From contig NC_081136.1 in assembly GCF_958295425.1 (NCBI RefSeq), positions 18,978,890-19,042,889 of the forward strand: DNA of 64,000 bases. Reading direction: 5' to 3'. The stretch's first letter is position 1. Every line of letters starts with the position of its first letter. Below the pieces are notes generated by a model. That model was not told the DNA's origin and made no database searches. It worked only from the letters and a program-made list of their open reading frames with translations. The stretch is from Solea solea (Eukaryota > Chordata > Actinopteri > Pleuronectiformes > Soleidae). Both the position numbers and the translations under genes were made by a program. Of this stretch, positions 1-12,190 are shown piece by piece.

Positions 1-270
1 AAAAGCTTTTGCTAAGTGTTTTTGTTATATATAATGGCAGTGTCATTATATGTATAAGCATGTTATTTGTTATTTTATCATCATCTATTCGTAAGATGCT
101 TTTTTATGATGTACTTCATTTGCTACTGTTTTTTCATGATCTGTGTTTAACGGGAACTGTGCAATACCTCTGTTTGTTATCAGTCAATAATTAAATTAAT
201 TAGAGTAATAAAATTCACAATGAACAACGGAACTGATGACACCATACAATGGTTTCTTTTCGTCTTTCTT
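1..270. other. AT-rich sequence, nothing recognised
   Basis: The sequence is T-rich and the short open frame at 9-194 has low complexity. No gene, repeat or RNA signal was recognised. Confidence 0.5.
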
Positions 271-350
271 CACACTCAGTGAAACAGGAAGTGCAATGGT
301 TTCTATTTGACAGGAACGTCAAATAGCCTATGGGAGTTCTCGCGAGAACA
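270..350 (+). promoter_or_regulatory. CpG-type promoter-like block with TCTCGCGAGA palindrome
   Basis: The 10-bp palindrome TCTCGCGAGA lies at 338-347. It is a known motif of vertebrate CpG-rich promoters without a TATA box. An ETS-like AGGAAGTG stands about 55 bp upstream, near 285. Sequence after 380 becomes GC-rich in an otherwise AT-rich area and leads to a good splice donor at 605. Together these suggest a + strand transcription start near 350-390. The downstream gene is unknown; ache begins 13.5 kb further on in the same direction but no exon between them was identified. Confidence 0.4.
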
Positions 351-384
351 ACTGTCAGTACTATGTTTACAAGCAGTACTTATA

Positions 385-604
385 TTAGCAGCAGTATCCC
401 CCTACCGCCTCTGCCTTCATGGTCACACTGAGTGAACGTTGATCTCAGACGCTGCTGCCGCCGCCGCCGCCGCCGCTGCTGCTGCTGGGTGGAGGCTTTA
501 CAGACATTTCGCCTATTGACTGTCGGTCTTGACACATTTTCTTCGGGAAACCTTTTCATTTGGCCGCAAACCTCTGTCGCTGTGTGGTGTCCTAGCAGTG
601 CGAG
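385..604 (+). other. Possible non-coding first exon with splice donor
   Basis: This GC-rich block follows the promoter-like motifs and ends in GAG|GTAAGC, with the donor GT at 605-606, a close match to the vertebrate consensus. It carries no convincing open frame on the + strand, so it would be a 5' untranslated exon. The assignment is inference from context. The same bases on the minus strand give a poly-Gln/Arg frame that is only a shadow of the trinucleotide run. Confidence 0.3.
451..488. repeat. CCG/CTG trinucleotide run
   Basis: About six GCC/CCG units pass directly into about five GCT/CTG units inside the putative first exon. Such runs in GC-rich 5' exons vary in length between individuals. 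Confidence 0.8.
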
Positions 605-1887
605 GTAAGCAAGAATAAAAGTCAAAATTACGTTAATTTTACATGTGTTGTGTGTTGCTGTTCGGAAGGCAACACAGGCAGCGGTGCCGGTATGGAGTTA
701 TGAAACGTTGCCCTTCAATCTTTGCGACATCAACAGTAGTCATGGTTACTGTACATGTATCCGCTTCCACAGAATCGGTGCCAGGTCAGCCTGTCAGTCC
801 GCCGTACGTGCGGTTCTCAAACATGGGCAGAGCAGCGCTTCGGCCAAACTCCCTTTAAAATGCGGAGTATTTCAGCTCTCCTCACTCGTCAGCAAGTCTC
901 TGCTGCTCATAGATTGGTTTGAATGGCTACTACGATTATAAATAAGTATTGTGTTCATTCGACAGACATATAATCGCTGTATTCATTTTGTTTATGCATC
1001 GACGCGATGCACTTGATGCTTGTAGGAATAGGCAAATAAACGTGTAAACGCAGCGTGTTTTCTCTCTGATTTAAAACAACAACATAATAATTACATTATC
1101 GAAGATTATTAGGTTCACTGTGCAACACAGTGTTTTCTATTATTGGTGACTGAGCATTATATAAATGGAGAAGAGGTAACCGATCTATGACGCTGTTCAG
1201 TGACGATACTCAATGGTGCTGTGTTGTTGGTGTCTTCTTTCGTTACACCCCACTGTCATGGGCGTTTCAAGGGACATTGGGGCCCCAGGCAAAAAGGAGC
1301 TGGGAGAAGTAAATGAGGATAAACAAACTAAACGTTTTAATGATGGTTGCTGACAGCAACATTTATTATTCCCAAAAAAATAAAATAAAAATACATGCAT
1401 TTCCATACTGTTCCCATAAGAAACGATGACCACTTAATAGTCCAGAACGTCCGACCACAAGATGGCAGCAGAAGCAGACTTTTGGTTGGTGAAAATTTAA
1501 GGAATTGATGAGTTACATGGTTTCTAGAATACATCTCTGCTCTGTTCCATTAACACTAGAACTACCCGAAATCATTTATACCTACAAGAAAGACTGACTG
1601 CTATGGTCATACTTAATTTGCATATAATAAAGTACAAAGTGAAAATAAATTGATATGCAATGTAAATAAAAGGGATAGTAAATATGAGGAAGCAAAATGT
1701 GAATTCTAACAAGTGAGAAAATGTGTTAATTGACAGACAGAAATTGAATCTGCTCTTGAAATTACAGATAAAAGATTTTTCATTTATAACTCAATAGAAA
1801 TAAGTTTTTTCTTTAACCTTAAAATTGTTTATTTCATTAATTCATTAACATATGTATATCAAAGCATCTAAAAAAATATATAGTGCA
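605..1887. other. Non-coding stretch, nothing recognised
   Basis: The first 300 bases remain moderately CpG-rich, then the sequence turns AT-rich. Short frames at 643-941 and 1197-1534 lack domains, codon bias or splice context. If the 5' exon at 385-604 is real, this is intron. Confidence 0.4.
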
Positions 1888-2490
1888 GCAAGATGCGGTG
1901 CAAGCTACAAATTCATTGGTCACATGACCACATGATGACATGGGAAACTCTCAAAGAGATAAAGAAAAAAAAAAATTAAAAAAATATATATTTTATAGTT
2001 AGGTTCGCTTTTTAACACATCTCATAGGTATCTGAATATTTAATAGGCCACATCTACAAGGAAAGCCGTTTTCAAAAATGTCCCCATAAATATCCCCCTA
2101 AAGACGTCTCAAAACCCTGTACATATGCCAGCACTGTAACATTATACCAAAAAACAGAGAAGAAGATGTTGTAAACGATAGATATAATAACAGATACGGA
2201 GACACAATTAACCGAGCCAGAGGAAAGAAAGGAATGTGGTGTTTGTTTGATTACATTTACATTTCGTGCCCTTTCCTGGCGACCTTTAAATTTTCTAAAA
2301 TAGTGACAAGTGACAAATCTACCAACTTTCTGTCATAAACCTAAACACTTCATGAGAATGCACAATTCTGCCACACGAGTGAGATCCATCTAACTGAATT
2401 TACTGCGGGCGGAGACACACACACACAGAAGTGCTGTGAGCGCAGAGCAGCAAAGTGCACACACACATAAATGGAGTCACAGACATAGTC
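1888..2490 (-). repeat. Dispersed repeat, copy A (inverted partner at 6.9-7.2 kb)
   Basis: Reverse-complemented, two blocks here match 6900-7230. One block (about 1890-1990) holds the CACATGACCACATGATGACA core and an A/T run. The other (about 2320-2480) holds a conserved segment around the GAGTGAGATCCATCTAACTG string (rough position 2380) followed by a CA-rich tail. The two blocks are about 330 bp apart here but almost adjacent in the partner, so this copy has an insertion or the partner a deletion. No coding capacity was seen. A non-autonomous DNA transposon is likely but termini were not defined. Confidence 0.6.
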
Positions 2491-4545
2491 ATATTTTTTT
2501 TGCATATTCACCTAAACCCATATCCGTGTTGAAGGCCTCTTAATTGTTTGTCATTTTTTCTACCTGACATTTTGGCCGTTGGCATTTTTGGCATATACTG
2601 GCTAACGTAAACCCTGGTCCGGTTACATTTAGCTAAAGTGCGTCACATACAAATGACATCCTAGCTCATAGCACATCTTCTGTGTAACCATCCAGAGCAT
2701 GTTATGCTAGCAGGAACCCATGGTGAGTCAGTTAAATTATGCAATGAGTGAGTTAATAGTAACCATTTGTCAGTTAAAAAGATATGTTCATGAATTGTGT
2801 CTGAGATGGCTCAATCAACTGTTTTTCAACTGTCCAAATGCAACTGTAATGAGAATATAGATAAATTAATTAAACTGAATATATGACCACCCATCATCTA
2901 CATAATATCCTTTTTTTGCAACATTGTGGTTAAATTGTAGCAGCTACAGCGAATCATCTTACGCCTCCCTTTACATCTGCTGTAATTTTTATGTTTTTCA
3001 TGTATTTAGATTCAGGCTAGACACGAAAACCACTGTGATAGGTGTCAGTTTTATGTCATATTGTTTGCACAATGTCAATATCATGATCAACAGATCTTCC
3101 CTGTCTATTTCTGCTGGGAACTGTGCACTTCACGCTTTCATTTGTTAAAAATTAAAATCTCACACAGTGTGAACACTGTCATTTGTTAAGATGGGTGCCA
3201 ATGTGAACCAGGCCTAAATGGTGATGGTGCTTTGTTGAATAGATGGTTAACAAGGATGGAGATAATGTTATTATTGTGCCATGCCTGGGTTTACTGGTAA
3301 GCTAATGACCACGCATTTACATTTTTAAGTTAATATAGATATTGTCGACTGTCTTATCTGTGCCAAATATCCCGCTTCTTTATGTTATCATTTAATATTG
3401 GCTACATGCACTTTGTGTGGAGAGGCGGACCAGACATATCAGCTGTCAGTCTGTGTGTGCATGCGTGGGGGAGAGAAAGCTGCACAGTGTAACAGTGGCT
3501 GTAAAGTGTTTATGTTGTTCACTTTAATCATATTTTACTTTTTGGTAAGCCTGTAACGATGTGCATATCGAAACCAAAATCGCAACACTCTAACCCACAA
3601 ACCTGTGCCGCGGTTGGAAAAGGCAGAATCGCGACACACCCCTTCCAACTGTTAGAGTTTGTGCTTCGAAGCCAGTTACAGCCCTATGAGCTGTCAGTGC
3701 TACCAAACGTTTTTAAATGACTATTTAGTTAATATTTAAAGCTTAAATAAGTTGAAGATACATTTTCTCATCAAGTTGCCCCTTTATTAAGTGTTTTAAT
3801 AAATAGTCCAGATTTTGTTACCGTTTTTAATTATAATTGTATTCATATTTTTGCAGTGATCAATGTATGTGATAATCTTGTCTAAGTATTGTCTAAGTTA
3901 GTCCCCCTGCTTCTTCTAGAGTTCTACTTTATATGCTGTAATATGTGTAAGTCTTTAACATCCTTGTATGGGACAAAGACTGCAAAGATGCTAGAGCTAA
4001 AGCTTCTATATACATATTGTTGGTGCTAATTAGGGAATGTTATCTGTGACTTTTCAAAACTCATTAATGAGGGTATTATTAGGCTGAATATCTTGTAGTG
4101 TCAACAAAAATAGCTTAAAAGTGACATGGACAATAAAAGCAATACAATACAGGTCAGTATTTGCAGAAAGTTTCACAGATGGGGACACTGCAGCAATGTA
4201 TATATGTGCTGTATGAATGTGTGAGTGCAAAACTGTAGTGTAAAGCAGCTTTGGCTGGTCTTCAAGGCATAATTAAAGTTATCAGATGTGTGACTGTGTT
4301 TTGTAATATAAAATACTGATACTCTGCTGCTTCAGCTCAAGGTTGCTTGAATTTAATACTTTTGTCAAAGTCAATTTAAAGTGATAACAATTACAGGAAA
4401 AATGTGTTAAATTTGGCACCAGCTTGCCAAATTTGAATTAAAAAAAGTTGCTAATTGTTCAAAAATTTAGTAAAATTGTAAAATTCAGCAACATTCTTTG
4501 CTCTGATGTGGGGGTGTGTTCACTGGAGGAGCTGAACACAACCTT
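2491..4545. other. AT-rich intergenic sequence with weak transposon traces
   Basis: Around 2560-2600 there is a GGCATTTTTGGC-type string like those at the ends of fish hAT elements, and around 3545-3690 an imperfect palindromic GC-rich patch starts with CCTGTAACGATGTG. Neither has defined ends. No gene was seen. Confidence 0.35.
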
Positions 4546-4571
4546 TCACACACACACACACACACACACAT
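4546..4571. repeat. (CA)n microsatellite
   Basis: About 12 uninterrupted CA units. Confidence 0.9.
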
Positions 4572-6160
4572 ATGCACATGTGCTGACCAAATGCCATGAA
4601 CATCGCTGTTTGTCAGTGGTGTACAGAATATAAATGGAAACACACCTATAAACTTCCTGTTCAACCAACATGTGGGGAAACAACTTTCCCCAGCTTTGGC
4701 AGTGCCACAGAATAACTCTTTGCATTGGTTGTGCTGGTGTACCAGGAGAAAATTTAGGTGCACCCGCTTTTTCAATGCACTGCCTTCAGTGCCACAATTT
4801 TAAGGGCCTTTGAGTCATTTACCATATACATTCATACATATGTGGTTGTAAACAAGAATAAGGTGAAATAATTGGTTGAATTACAAGCACAAACATAATG
4901 TGTGCACACAAACACACACATGCACATAAATGGTGACATTGCTTAGGTGGTTAGATCAACCATGAATATCCTGTGGTTTTGAAGTGGTTGTATGGTGTAA
5001 ACGGCAGCATACAAACACAATAAACTAAATTAATGCAAGGCAGCTTCAATTAATTACTAACTAACTCTATTGATAATAAAATAAACAGTGTTATTTTTCT
5101 CAGTAACAGGGTAATCTAGCTAATCTAATGATGTTACTGCTACTGATAATAGCTTTTAGTGCAGTTTTATTCCACTCAGTTCTGGTCACTGCAGCATCAA
5201 TGGCAGGTTCTTTCTCATGAAAACAAGCGTTTCTGCTCTCGCTCGCTCTCTGACGTCTCTCTCTGTTTCTTTACTTTTCCACAATGTTGGAGACTGTGCT
5301 AAAAAGTCTCTCACTTTCTACACCAGTGTTGCTTTCATGCTGTCCACTCAAAGTTTTTCCCATCTTTATAGTGCATCACTAAACTTTGTTTTTTTATGTC
5401 ATTTGTTTTTTTTTTCACAAAACTCTGCATGCTCTTTAGCATTAAGCTTTTGGAGTAGCTTTATTAAATTTGTATTGTTGTATTTTATGGCGTTACCATC
5501 ACCTCTTCTAACATTTACCTTGCAGATATTGCAAGTACCTGAACAAAGTAAAATACTTCCAAACCCAAGTTTTCTCCCTCCATGTTGTTGCTCTGTGTTT
5601 ATGACTCAAGTTGACCGGTGTAATGAAACCGGCGCAGCGTGACCATAGCCGCTCAGTACAGGACGTTCAGGACAATTAAACGTGTAGGAGGGACATGTCC
5701 TTTGTGATTTTCGTTTATCTAATGTCAAATATATGAAGACCTACATTTAAAGTGAATCAGAGTAATATAAACAACTGTATGGGTTTAAATCAAATGTTAA
5801 ATAAGAATTGCCTTTTTATTAAAAGAGTTCTTGTTTTCTTCATTGTCTATTTGTATATTGAATATCTGACATAGAAGTGAGTGGGGAAGTGATTAGTAAG
5901 CATGTGAGAGATGCATAATGATGTGTTATCAGCCAAAATGACAAACCAAATGACAGGTCATCAAAAAAAAAATTTGTGTGCTTGTGCGCACGCTGCACCA
6001 CCTCCATATTTAAGGAAGTAAAAATAAATCCCTTGTAAGTTGCTACTCAAAAAATCAAAAGCATCTGGGCATGTGGGTTGGAGTGGTGCTGTTTTTGCAG
6101 CAGTGCCAGCTATTGCAATTCCTAGAGAGACAGCCTGAGTTGTTAGTATAAGCAAGGCAT
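4572..6160. other. Non-coding stretch, nothing convincing
   Basis: The 141-residue open frame at 5217-5642 is rich in Ser, Phe and Leu, follows a T/C-rich strand and has no recognisable domain or splice context. It is treated as chance. The rest is AT-rich with short CA runs. Confidence 0.4.
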
Positions 6161-6162
6161 TT

Positions 6163-6256
6163 ACAGAAAGAGTGTCAAAATCATGCACAACACCAAATGC
6201 ATATCTGGAGTCAGTGTAGATAGTTACAGTTTTGTTGCTTGCCACAGGGCTGGACT
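6163..6256 (-). pseudogene. Endogenous retrovirus pol fragment (RNase H)
   Basis: The minus strand encodes about 30 residues containing T-I-Y-T-D-S-R-Y-A-F-G. This is the conserved RNase H block of gamma-/epsilon-type retroviral Pol, whose Asp is a metal ligand. The open frame continues to 5961 and up to 6356, but the flanking residues do not resemble Pol, so only this island is retroviral. It is a short dead remnant with no recognisable gag, env or LTR nearby. Confidence 0.55.
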
Positions 6257-6899
6257 GGGAAATGAAATTAAGAAATGGCCCTGGCATTTTGGGCCATGGT
6301 GGCCCACCATGATGATTTAATAAATAACACACACACACTATGGTGACCACCTCCAAACCAGCAAGGACAAGGTTGTGTACAAAACTCTATAGGCTACTAT
6401 TATTATATTGTTTTATTATTATGTTTTAAGTCTGACTTCTGGTGGCCGACAGGGGTACACACAATGCAATGACCCAAAACACATGCAGGAAGAGAAGCAA
6501 GCTGCACATTCACAAACGCTGCAGATTGAAAAGCACAAACAAAAACAAAAACAAATTCAATGTGAGAAACGCGCAAAAGAAACAAAACAGCAAACAAAAA
6601 CGCAAATGAAACAAAAACAAATTCAACGTGAGAAACGCGCAGCAAAAGAAATTCGATGCTATTATCAACTTTGAGATGTAATAAAAGCATACTTTTCTAC
6701 GCCCAGAGCAAACTACTGCCAAATTGAAACACTGATCATAAAAACTGCTTTGTTACAGGAGGATAACCTCTTAATAAAGGTATTTTAATAAAGTATGGTG
6801 AGCGCTCCCACAGACCCGAGCACTTCTTTTATTGAATATGCTGGTGTTTTCACTTCTGCTTGTGTTTTGGGATTTGTGTGTTTTTAACGCCAGCTTCAA

Positions 6900-7230
6900 A
6901 TTGTGGTTGGAGATTGAACATCCACAGCTGACCTGTGTGTGTGTGTGTGTCTGTGACTTTGTGTGTGTGCTTTGCTTCGCTGCTCTGTGCTCATAACGCT
7001 TGTGTGTGTGTGTGTGTGTGACTCTCCACCCGCAGTAAATACAGTTAGATGGATCTCACTCGTGTGGCAGAATTCTGCATTTTCGTAGTATTTTTGTTTA
7101 TGACAGAAAGTCGCTACATTTGTCACTAGTCACTGTTTTTAAAAAATATATATATTTTATCTCGTTGAGTGCTTCCTGTGTCATCATGTGGTCATGTGAC
7201 TGATGAATGTGCAGCGAGATGCCCAGGAGG
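6900..7230 (+). repeat. Dispersed repeat, copy B (inverted partner of 1.9-2.5 kb)
   Basis: This copy reads GT-rich tract, then the CAGTTAGATGGATCTCACTC block (rough position 7050), then an A/T run, then TCATCATGTGGTCATGTGAC. It is the reverse complement of copy A, with the two conserved blocks nearly contiguous. Two (GT)n tracts, near 6937-6970 and 7000-7021, lie inside it. No coding potential was seen. Confidence 0.6.
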
Positions 7231-7545
7231 GACGGGAGGGCTTATGGATTTCATTGAACTAGCCCAATGTCCTTCAAGAAATCAACCAATGGGCTGTGTT
7301 TCATGTCTCAAATACTGTCGTGGTCGATAAAAATTATTCATAACATAATTTTTGGATTAAATTATGACAGCCCCGGCCCAAAGCCAGCCACCAGCCAGAG
7401 CCTTTGACTTCTGAGAGGACAGACAGAGAGATATATAGAAATTCAAGTATATCTTTATTTCATAGAGGAACTAAACCCCTGTTCTGAACCTGACTCTGCC
7501 CAATGCCTGATTTTGAAAATCTACAAAAAGTGGGCAGGGAGTTAT

Positions 7546-7592
7546 AGGTGAGTGTGTGTGTGTGTGTATGTATGTGTGTGTGTGGGGGGGGG
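7546..7592. repeat. (TG)n microsatellite with G-run
   Basis: TG/TATG units are followed by a run of G. Low-complexity sequence. Confidence 0.85.
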
Positions 7593-8120
7593 GAGTGAGC
7601 CCTGCAGGGGGCGTGGCGATCTTGTGACAGCAAGCGCAAATCGCAGCAGCGGCAACTTACTCTGGTATTTCCAGTAGAGCTGTCTTGAATTAGCAACCTA
7701 TCAGCCAATCAGAAAATAGTATTCACTGTTGCTGGGCAGAATGGACGCGCTCCACTCTAGTCCATACAGCTCAGCCAAGTAACACTTCACTGCTGCCATC
7801 ACCAGCTTCCACACAGCTGGAGTCGCGAGCCTAGGTTTTTTGGGGGGTTTACTCGCACGGAAATACACTTTAAATGTTGTAAACACAACAAACAGAGCAG
7901 TATTTCAACCGAGCGAATAAACAGGAGCACGCAATGTAATGGGAGGTGTTTAGCCAGAGAAGGCAGTACATACACCCATTTTCAACACAACATATGTAAT
8001 TCAAATACTTTACACAAAACTACCAAGAGTTGGATCTGGATCACTAAATAATATCACTAGATAAACTTATATACTAGTTTTAACCTGAAAAAGGGGAAAT
8101 CAAAATGATATTAATTTCAG

Positions 8121-8460
8121 CAGTGGCGGATTGGCCATCGGGAGCACCGGGACGCTTCCCGGTGGCCTGATGGACTGGAGTTACCAGACGCCCGGGCCAA
8201 TCAAATCAATCCATCTAGTTACGCAATGACGCCGCTCGGTGACCTGTCGGCCTCACACAACAATCAATTAGCTCTGCATTATTCACTCCAGTAGTCGAGA
8301 GAAATGGAGGGACATAAGGAAAGGAAAGGTGCAGCAGAGAGAGAGAGGGACAGAAAACGGAAAGCCCTTGCCACAGACGCAGCGAAATGTTGCAAAATAA
8401 GTGACATGTTCACCAGGAGGGAAGCTCAGTCAAAAACGCTATAGCTTTCATTCCGTTTAT
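8121..8460 (+). mobile_element. 5' end of a hAT-like DNA transposon
   Basis: The segment begins CAGTGGCGGATTGGCC, a CAG-start terminus typical of hAT elements, and holds the start of a transposase-like frame at 8304-8444. No matching right end or 8-bp target duplication was found, so the element is truncated. A related CAGGGCTGGACTGGGA terminus occurs at 6244 without coding sequence. Confidence 0.45.
8304..8444 (+). pseudogene. N-terminal fragment of a hAT/ZMYM1-like transposase
   Basis: This 46-codon frame begins with ATG in a good context and encodes a strongly basic stretch of Arg, Lys and Glu. Then comes A-A-K-C-C-K-I-S-D-M-F, resembling the extreme N-terminus of TTF-zinc-finger hAT transposases and their ZMYM1-like relatives. 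A TAG at 8442-8444 ends it before the zinc-finger domain. It is either a first exon without an obvious donor or a truncated relic. A TTF domain of this general kind occurs at 50.4-50.8 kb in a different element. Confidence 0.45.
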
Positions 8461-8729
8461 CGTTCAGTCACCGTCACCACCGCAGACTGTGTGTCTCACA
8501 GAGGGTTAATTCCATCACCTCTTAAGCAACAATAGTGGAAGTCACATGCGCCGCCCCAGCCCCCTCCACACACACACACACACACAGGCACACGGCCCGA
8601 CAATCAATCCAGAATACCTAGAGATGAATGAAAAATATGATTTTGTTGCATGTTTGAGCCACTACAGGATAGTTTATATGTGCTGAAATAATAAATCATA
8701 ATTAAATACAGCTAGCTTTTTTGTTTACT

Positions 8730-9075
8730 CTTGTCGTTGCTCCGGCAGTCTGTCACTTATGCAGAATGTTATATTTTTGCTGGACAACGGACCACAACAC
8801 TTAATTTCAGCAGAATTTAGCACGAGCGGGACCAGAAGTCCAACACCGATACCACATTAAAGCATCTAGTTTATTTTCAGAGTAAAAGGCCCCGTGTTAA
8901 CACCATATGACTACATCAATAACACTTGCAAGTCCAGTGCTCCCTTCTCGAAACATCTGTTTCTTTGTGTTTACAGTACATATGCAGTTTTTGAATTACT
9001 GCGAGAAATCCCTGTCTTGTGGCTCCAGCTTTCCTGCTGTGCTGCACAGTGGACAGGCACTGTGAACACAGCAGT
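8730..9075 (+). repeat. Direct repeat of the 12.3-12.7 kb element (internal part)
   Basis: Several blocks match 12294-12665 in the same order and direction: GCTGGACAACGGACCACAAC, CAGAATTTAGCACGAG, a GCTCCCTTCTC block, and CATCTGTTTCTTTGTGTTTA. The ends present in the 12 kb copy are missing here, so this is a truncated copy of the same non-autonomous element. Confidence 0.7.
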
Positions 9076-9129
9076 ACAGACACAGAAGGGTTATTTTGGT
9101 ACCCTTCTCAACACTTGACAATGGACACA

Positions 9130-11350
9130 AAAATAACTGTGACATACCAAACTGAACTGTACTTGGTGGAAACGGAGCTAAAGACATGAGCGCACATTTT
9201 TAATTATTTTCAAATGATACCAATACCTGATGATTTTCTACTTATAAAAGATATATATGTATATGTATGTGTATATATATCTATATACTGAAATGAAATA
9301 GTGTTTTTATTTACAGTTTATGTGTACAAATGAAAATTTGCTAATGAAAGTTTGCCGCATTTGATCAGTTACTGTCAAGCTTTTCTCAGTGGGAAAAAAA
9401 ATTCTGTGCTGTCCCATAGAAAACAGTGGAAGCTGAGCTTCGAGTGGCTTTAATGATGAGGCTGCTACGAGAATACGAAAATCACGTAAGACGATTCGTC
9501 ATCCGTGATAAACAGCTGATTCTGAACGAACTAGGGACTTGTTCTCATCGGTTCTAGCGCATGTTTAGTGTTGAAATGTAAATACAACACAGTACATATT
9601 TGACGACATTTTAAAGGAAGCTGAGCTTCCATTGTTGTGGCTAAAAACCCAAATGGTACCCAATCCTACAGATGAGCTGCAACATTCAAACTGATAACCT
9701 GTTTTGATAATGTTACTGAGTGGTTTATATTCTCTACACTAATTTGGACTTTTCTGTTTCTATTCTGTTTTATCCCATGACTTGCACCCCTAGTGAAACT
9801 AATCCTCTTCTGAACATACACAAATTCCTTCCTCATTCTAATTTGAGCTGTGACAGGCTCTCTCCCCTCTCAGTCATGCCTCCACCACTCAGGGTCTTAC
9901 TCTGTCCTAAACCTAACCCACCTTCACCCCCTCTGTTTTGTAATAATGTGATTTTCTTCCTTTCAGTAGAATCACCGTCAATTCCTAGAGTAGGGTACTG
10001 AAATGCTAGTCTTATAAGGGACTACTGATTCACCAATGCTTTTTAAATGTACCGAGTTTGTGTTACCATGAGGGGTGCCCCTTTCCCCTGACTACAGCCA
10101 TGTGCTCTACCCACTTAAGTATGAAAAATAATCCATCAAAGATTTTCTGTATTCTCTGGCCTCATTGTTGGTAATAGTACCAATCCAAATGTGAACAGTA
10201 CCCTTTAGGCTAAAAGTAAACACATTAAGGGTTTTTTTCACATCTCTCAAGCTTCATGCATCCTTAAAAATGTCAGTATTTCAGTTCTTGTATAACGCCA
10301 TTCAGTCAAAATACCAGGAATTGATTTTAAGTCTGTATCGCGCAATATTCTCATTGCCTTCTTATTTCGGTATTATGTAGCTGGCTATCACCAGACACCA
10401 GACAGGCTGAAAGGTGGGGTACACCCCAATGCTGTTTAAGGGGACAATTTGGGGCAGTGGAATTTGTTCTTTATTAATTATTAACATATTATCTTTTTGC
10501 TGAATTTATGTATAATAACTAGGCCTGAAATGAGCTCCTCAATTCCCCATTTTCCTCAGATAAATATGATGTGGTGCCTTTTATGTGTCCTCAAATGCCT
10601 AATAATGAAAGCTTATTGTATCTTTTTCAGTGATTATCAGTTGCCCTACTTACAGCTTATGCCTCTGAGTCTTCAACACAGCACTTCACAAATGAAACTG
10701 TGCTATAACATGAAAAATCTGCTTGTGTCACCCTGTTGTTAAGTCAGTGAATCGCTCACTCTCTCTCTTTGATGACACAAATGTATCTGTGATACACAAA
10801 TAGGGCTTACTTGGAGAAACGTGGTGTGTTTGCTTTTCACCAGTTAATAGGGTTTCCGTCCAGAGGTGAGAGTTTGTCACAGAGGATTTTTTTAACTTAT
10901 GTTTGAGTGCTGTTGGATGCATTTGAAAAGTAGTGATCCACAAAAATCATGGCTGTAGCTGCCTGAGCTTTGTGCTAGGTCGCATTTGTTGCTTCATATT
11001 GCCATGCGCTTTAACATCTCCTTCTACTTATGGTAGTGCGTTGGTTGAGTGTGCCCTTTGCCATTAGAGGTTATAACTACACGGTGTGTGAGGTCCAGAG
11101 AAATGACACACATAAACAGATGATATTAGTTAATAATTATTCTTAATCAGTTGAATCTTTAAATGTAATTAATCAATAAAGGTCCATAATTATGGCAAAG
11201 TAAATGCCTTGAAGCAATAATGCCTGTGTGCCTTGATGGAAAAACAATGATTTTATCAATGGACTTTGGTTTTGGGAGTGTTTTACAAAGAAAACATTGA
11301 TTAAAAGTGGTGAACAGGTTATTAACATTTAGGGCCCTATTTAAATGATT
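9130..11350. other. Non-coding stretch, nothing recognised
   Basis: Contains a short TA-rich tract near 9250-9290 and scattered short frames without domains. The Pro/Ser-rich frame at 9720-10001 has no family resemblance or splice context. Confidence 0.4.
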
Positions 11351-11450
11351 TATAGGGGTTCTCAAACTTTTTATTCCAACTACCACCTGAGAAAATATTG
11401 AGCTCTCTAGGTAACACCATTATGGCTTTTAAAAAAAAAAAAAAACAGAG
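11351..11450 (+). mobile_element. hAT (Charlie-type) terminus-like fragment
   Basis: The string GGGGTTCTCAAACTTTTT at about 11355, followed by ACCACCTGAGAAAATATT, is the usual start of Charlie/Tip100-type hAT elements in vertebrates. The body is not recognisable after the A-run at about 11430. Confidence 0.45.
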
Positions 11451-11766
11451 GTGTAAAAAATGTATTATTAATTATTATCATTATTTAATGTATTATTATT
11501 TTTGTTATTTGTTTTATTTTCTCCACACTCCGGTCACATTATATACAGTAGAATAGTATTTCTGGTTTTCCTCCAAGTCCCACCAGAGGAAGCTTGCTGT
11601 GGCACATGTACTCCAGTTTGCGAACATGTATCTATAGCACATGGTCTGAAGTGCATGGTGCAAGTCCATTAATTTTGGCCTCCCTGTGTTCCGGTACTTA
11701 TTTGGGCGGATCCGGTAATTTTTATTAAATAAAAAAAAAAAAAGCATATATATAGAACTTGGAGGA

Positions 11767-11955
11767 CCGTATGTTATCTCAAGGAGGCCGGATGCCAGTT
11801 AAAACTGGATATAACAAGTTCATTGAGGAGTTGAAGGTGCTTTACACACAGTACTGGCCCGAGGACGCAGGTGCGCTGTATGGAGAGACAGAGGTTGAGT
11901 CATTGTGTCAGCACTTCAACATTGCCAACCCACGCGGGTATGACTGCGCGCGGGT
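11767..11955 (+). pseudogene. Unrecognised short coding-like frame
   Basis: About 63 codons with natural-looking composition run from near 11767: a basic N-terminal part, F-I-E-E-L-K-V-L-Y-T-Q-Y-W-P-E-D, then S-L-C-Q-H-F-N-I-A-N-P-R. It follows a poly-A-like run at about 11730 and stops being protein-like after about 11955. It may be an exon of a transposase, since Charlie-type ends lie 400 bp upstream. I do not recognise the family. Confidence 0.3.
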
Positions 11956-12190
11956 TTCTGTACTCTTCCTAAATCTTGTTATTTGAAATTGAGGCTTGTA
12001 AGTCCCACAGTGTGGCAAGTGGGCATGTTCATGTTGTTTTCAGCACGTTTTCTGCATACGTTCCGGGACCTGTGCCCGTCTCGTCATCCCTGAGCTGTCA
12101 TATGTACTTTGCGTTCCGGCACCTTATGATTTACAAATTAAGCGCTGGAAGAGGCTAAAACCTAATGTGAATATATGTTTTCCCTTACCC

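Noticed and set aside
380..625. Minus-strand frame with poly-Gln/Arg
   Set aside because: Shadow of the CCG/CTG run; no other coding evidence.
5217..5642. 141-codon open frame on the + strand
   Set aside because: Low-complexity Ser/Phe/Leu composition from a T/C-rich strand, no domain, no splice or promoter context.
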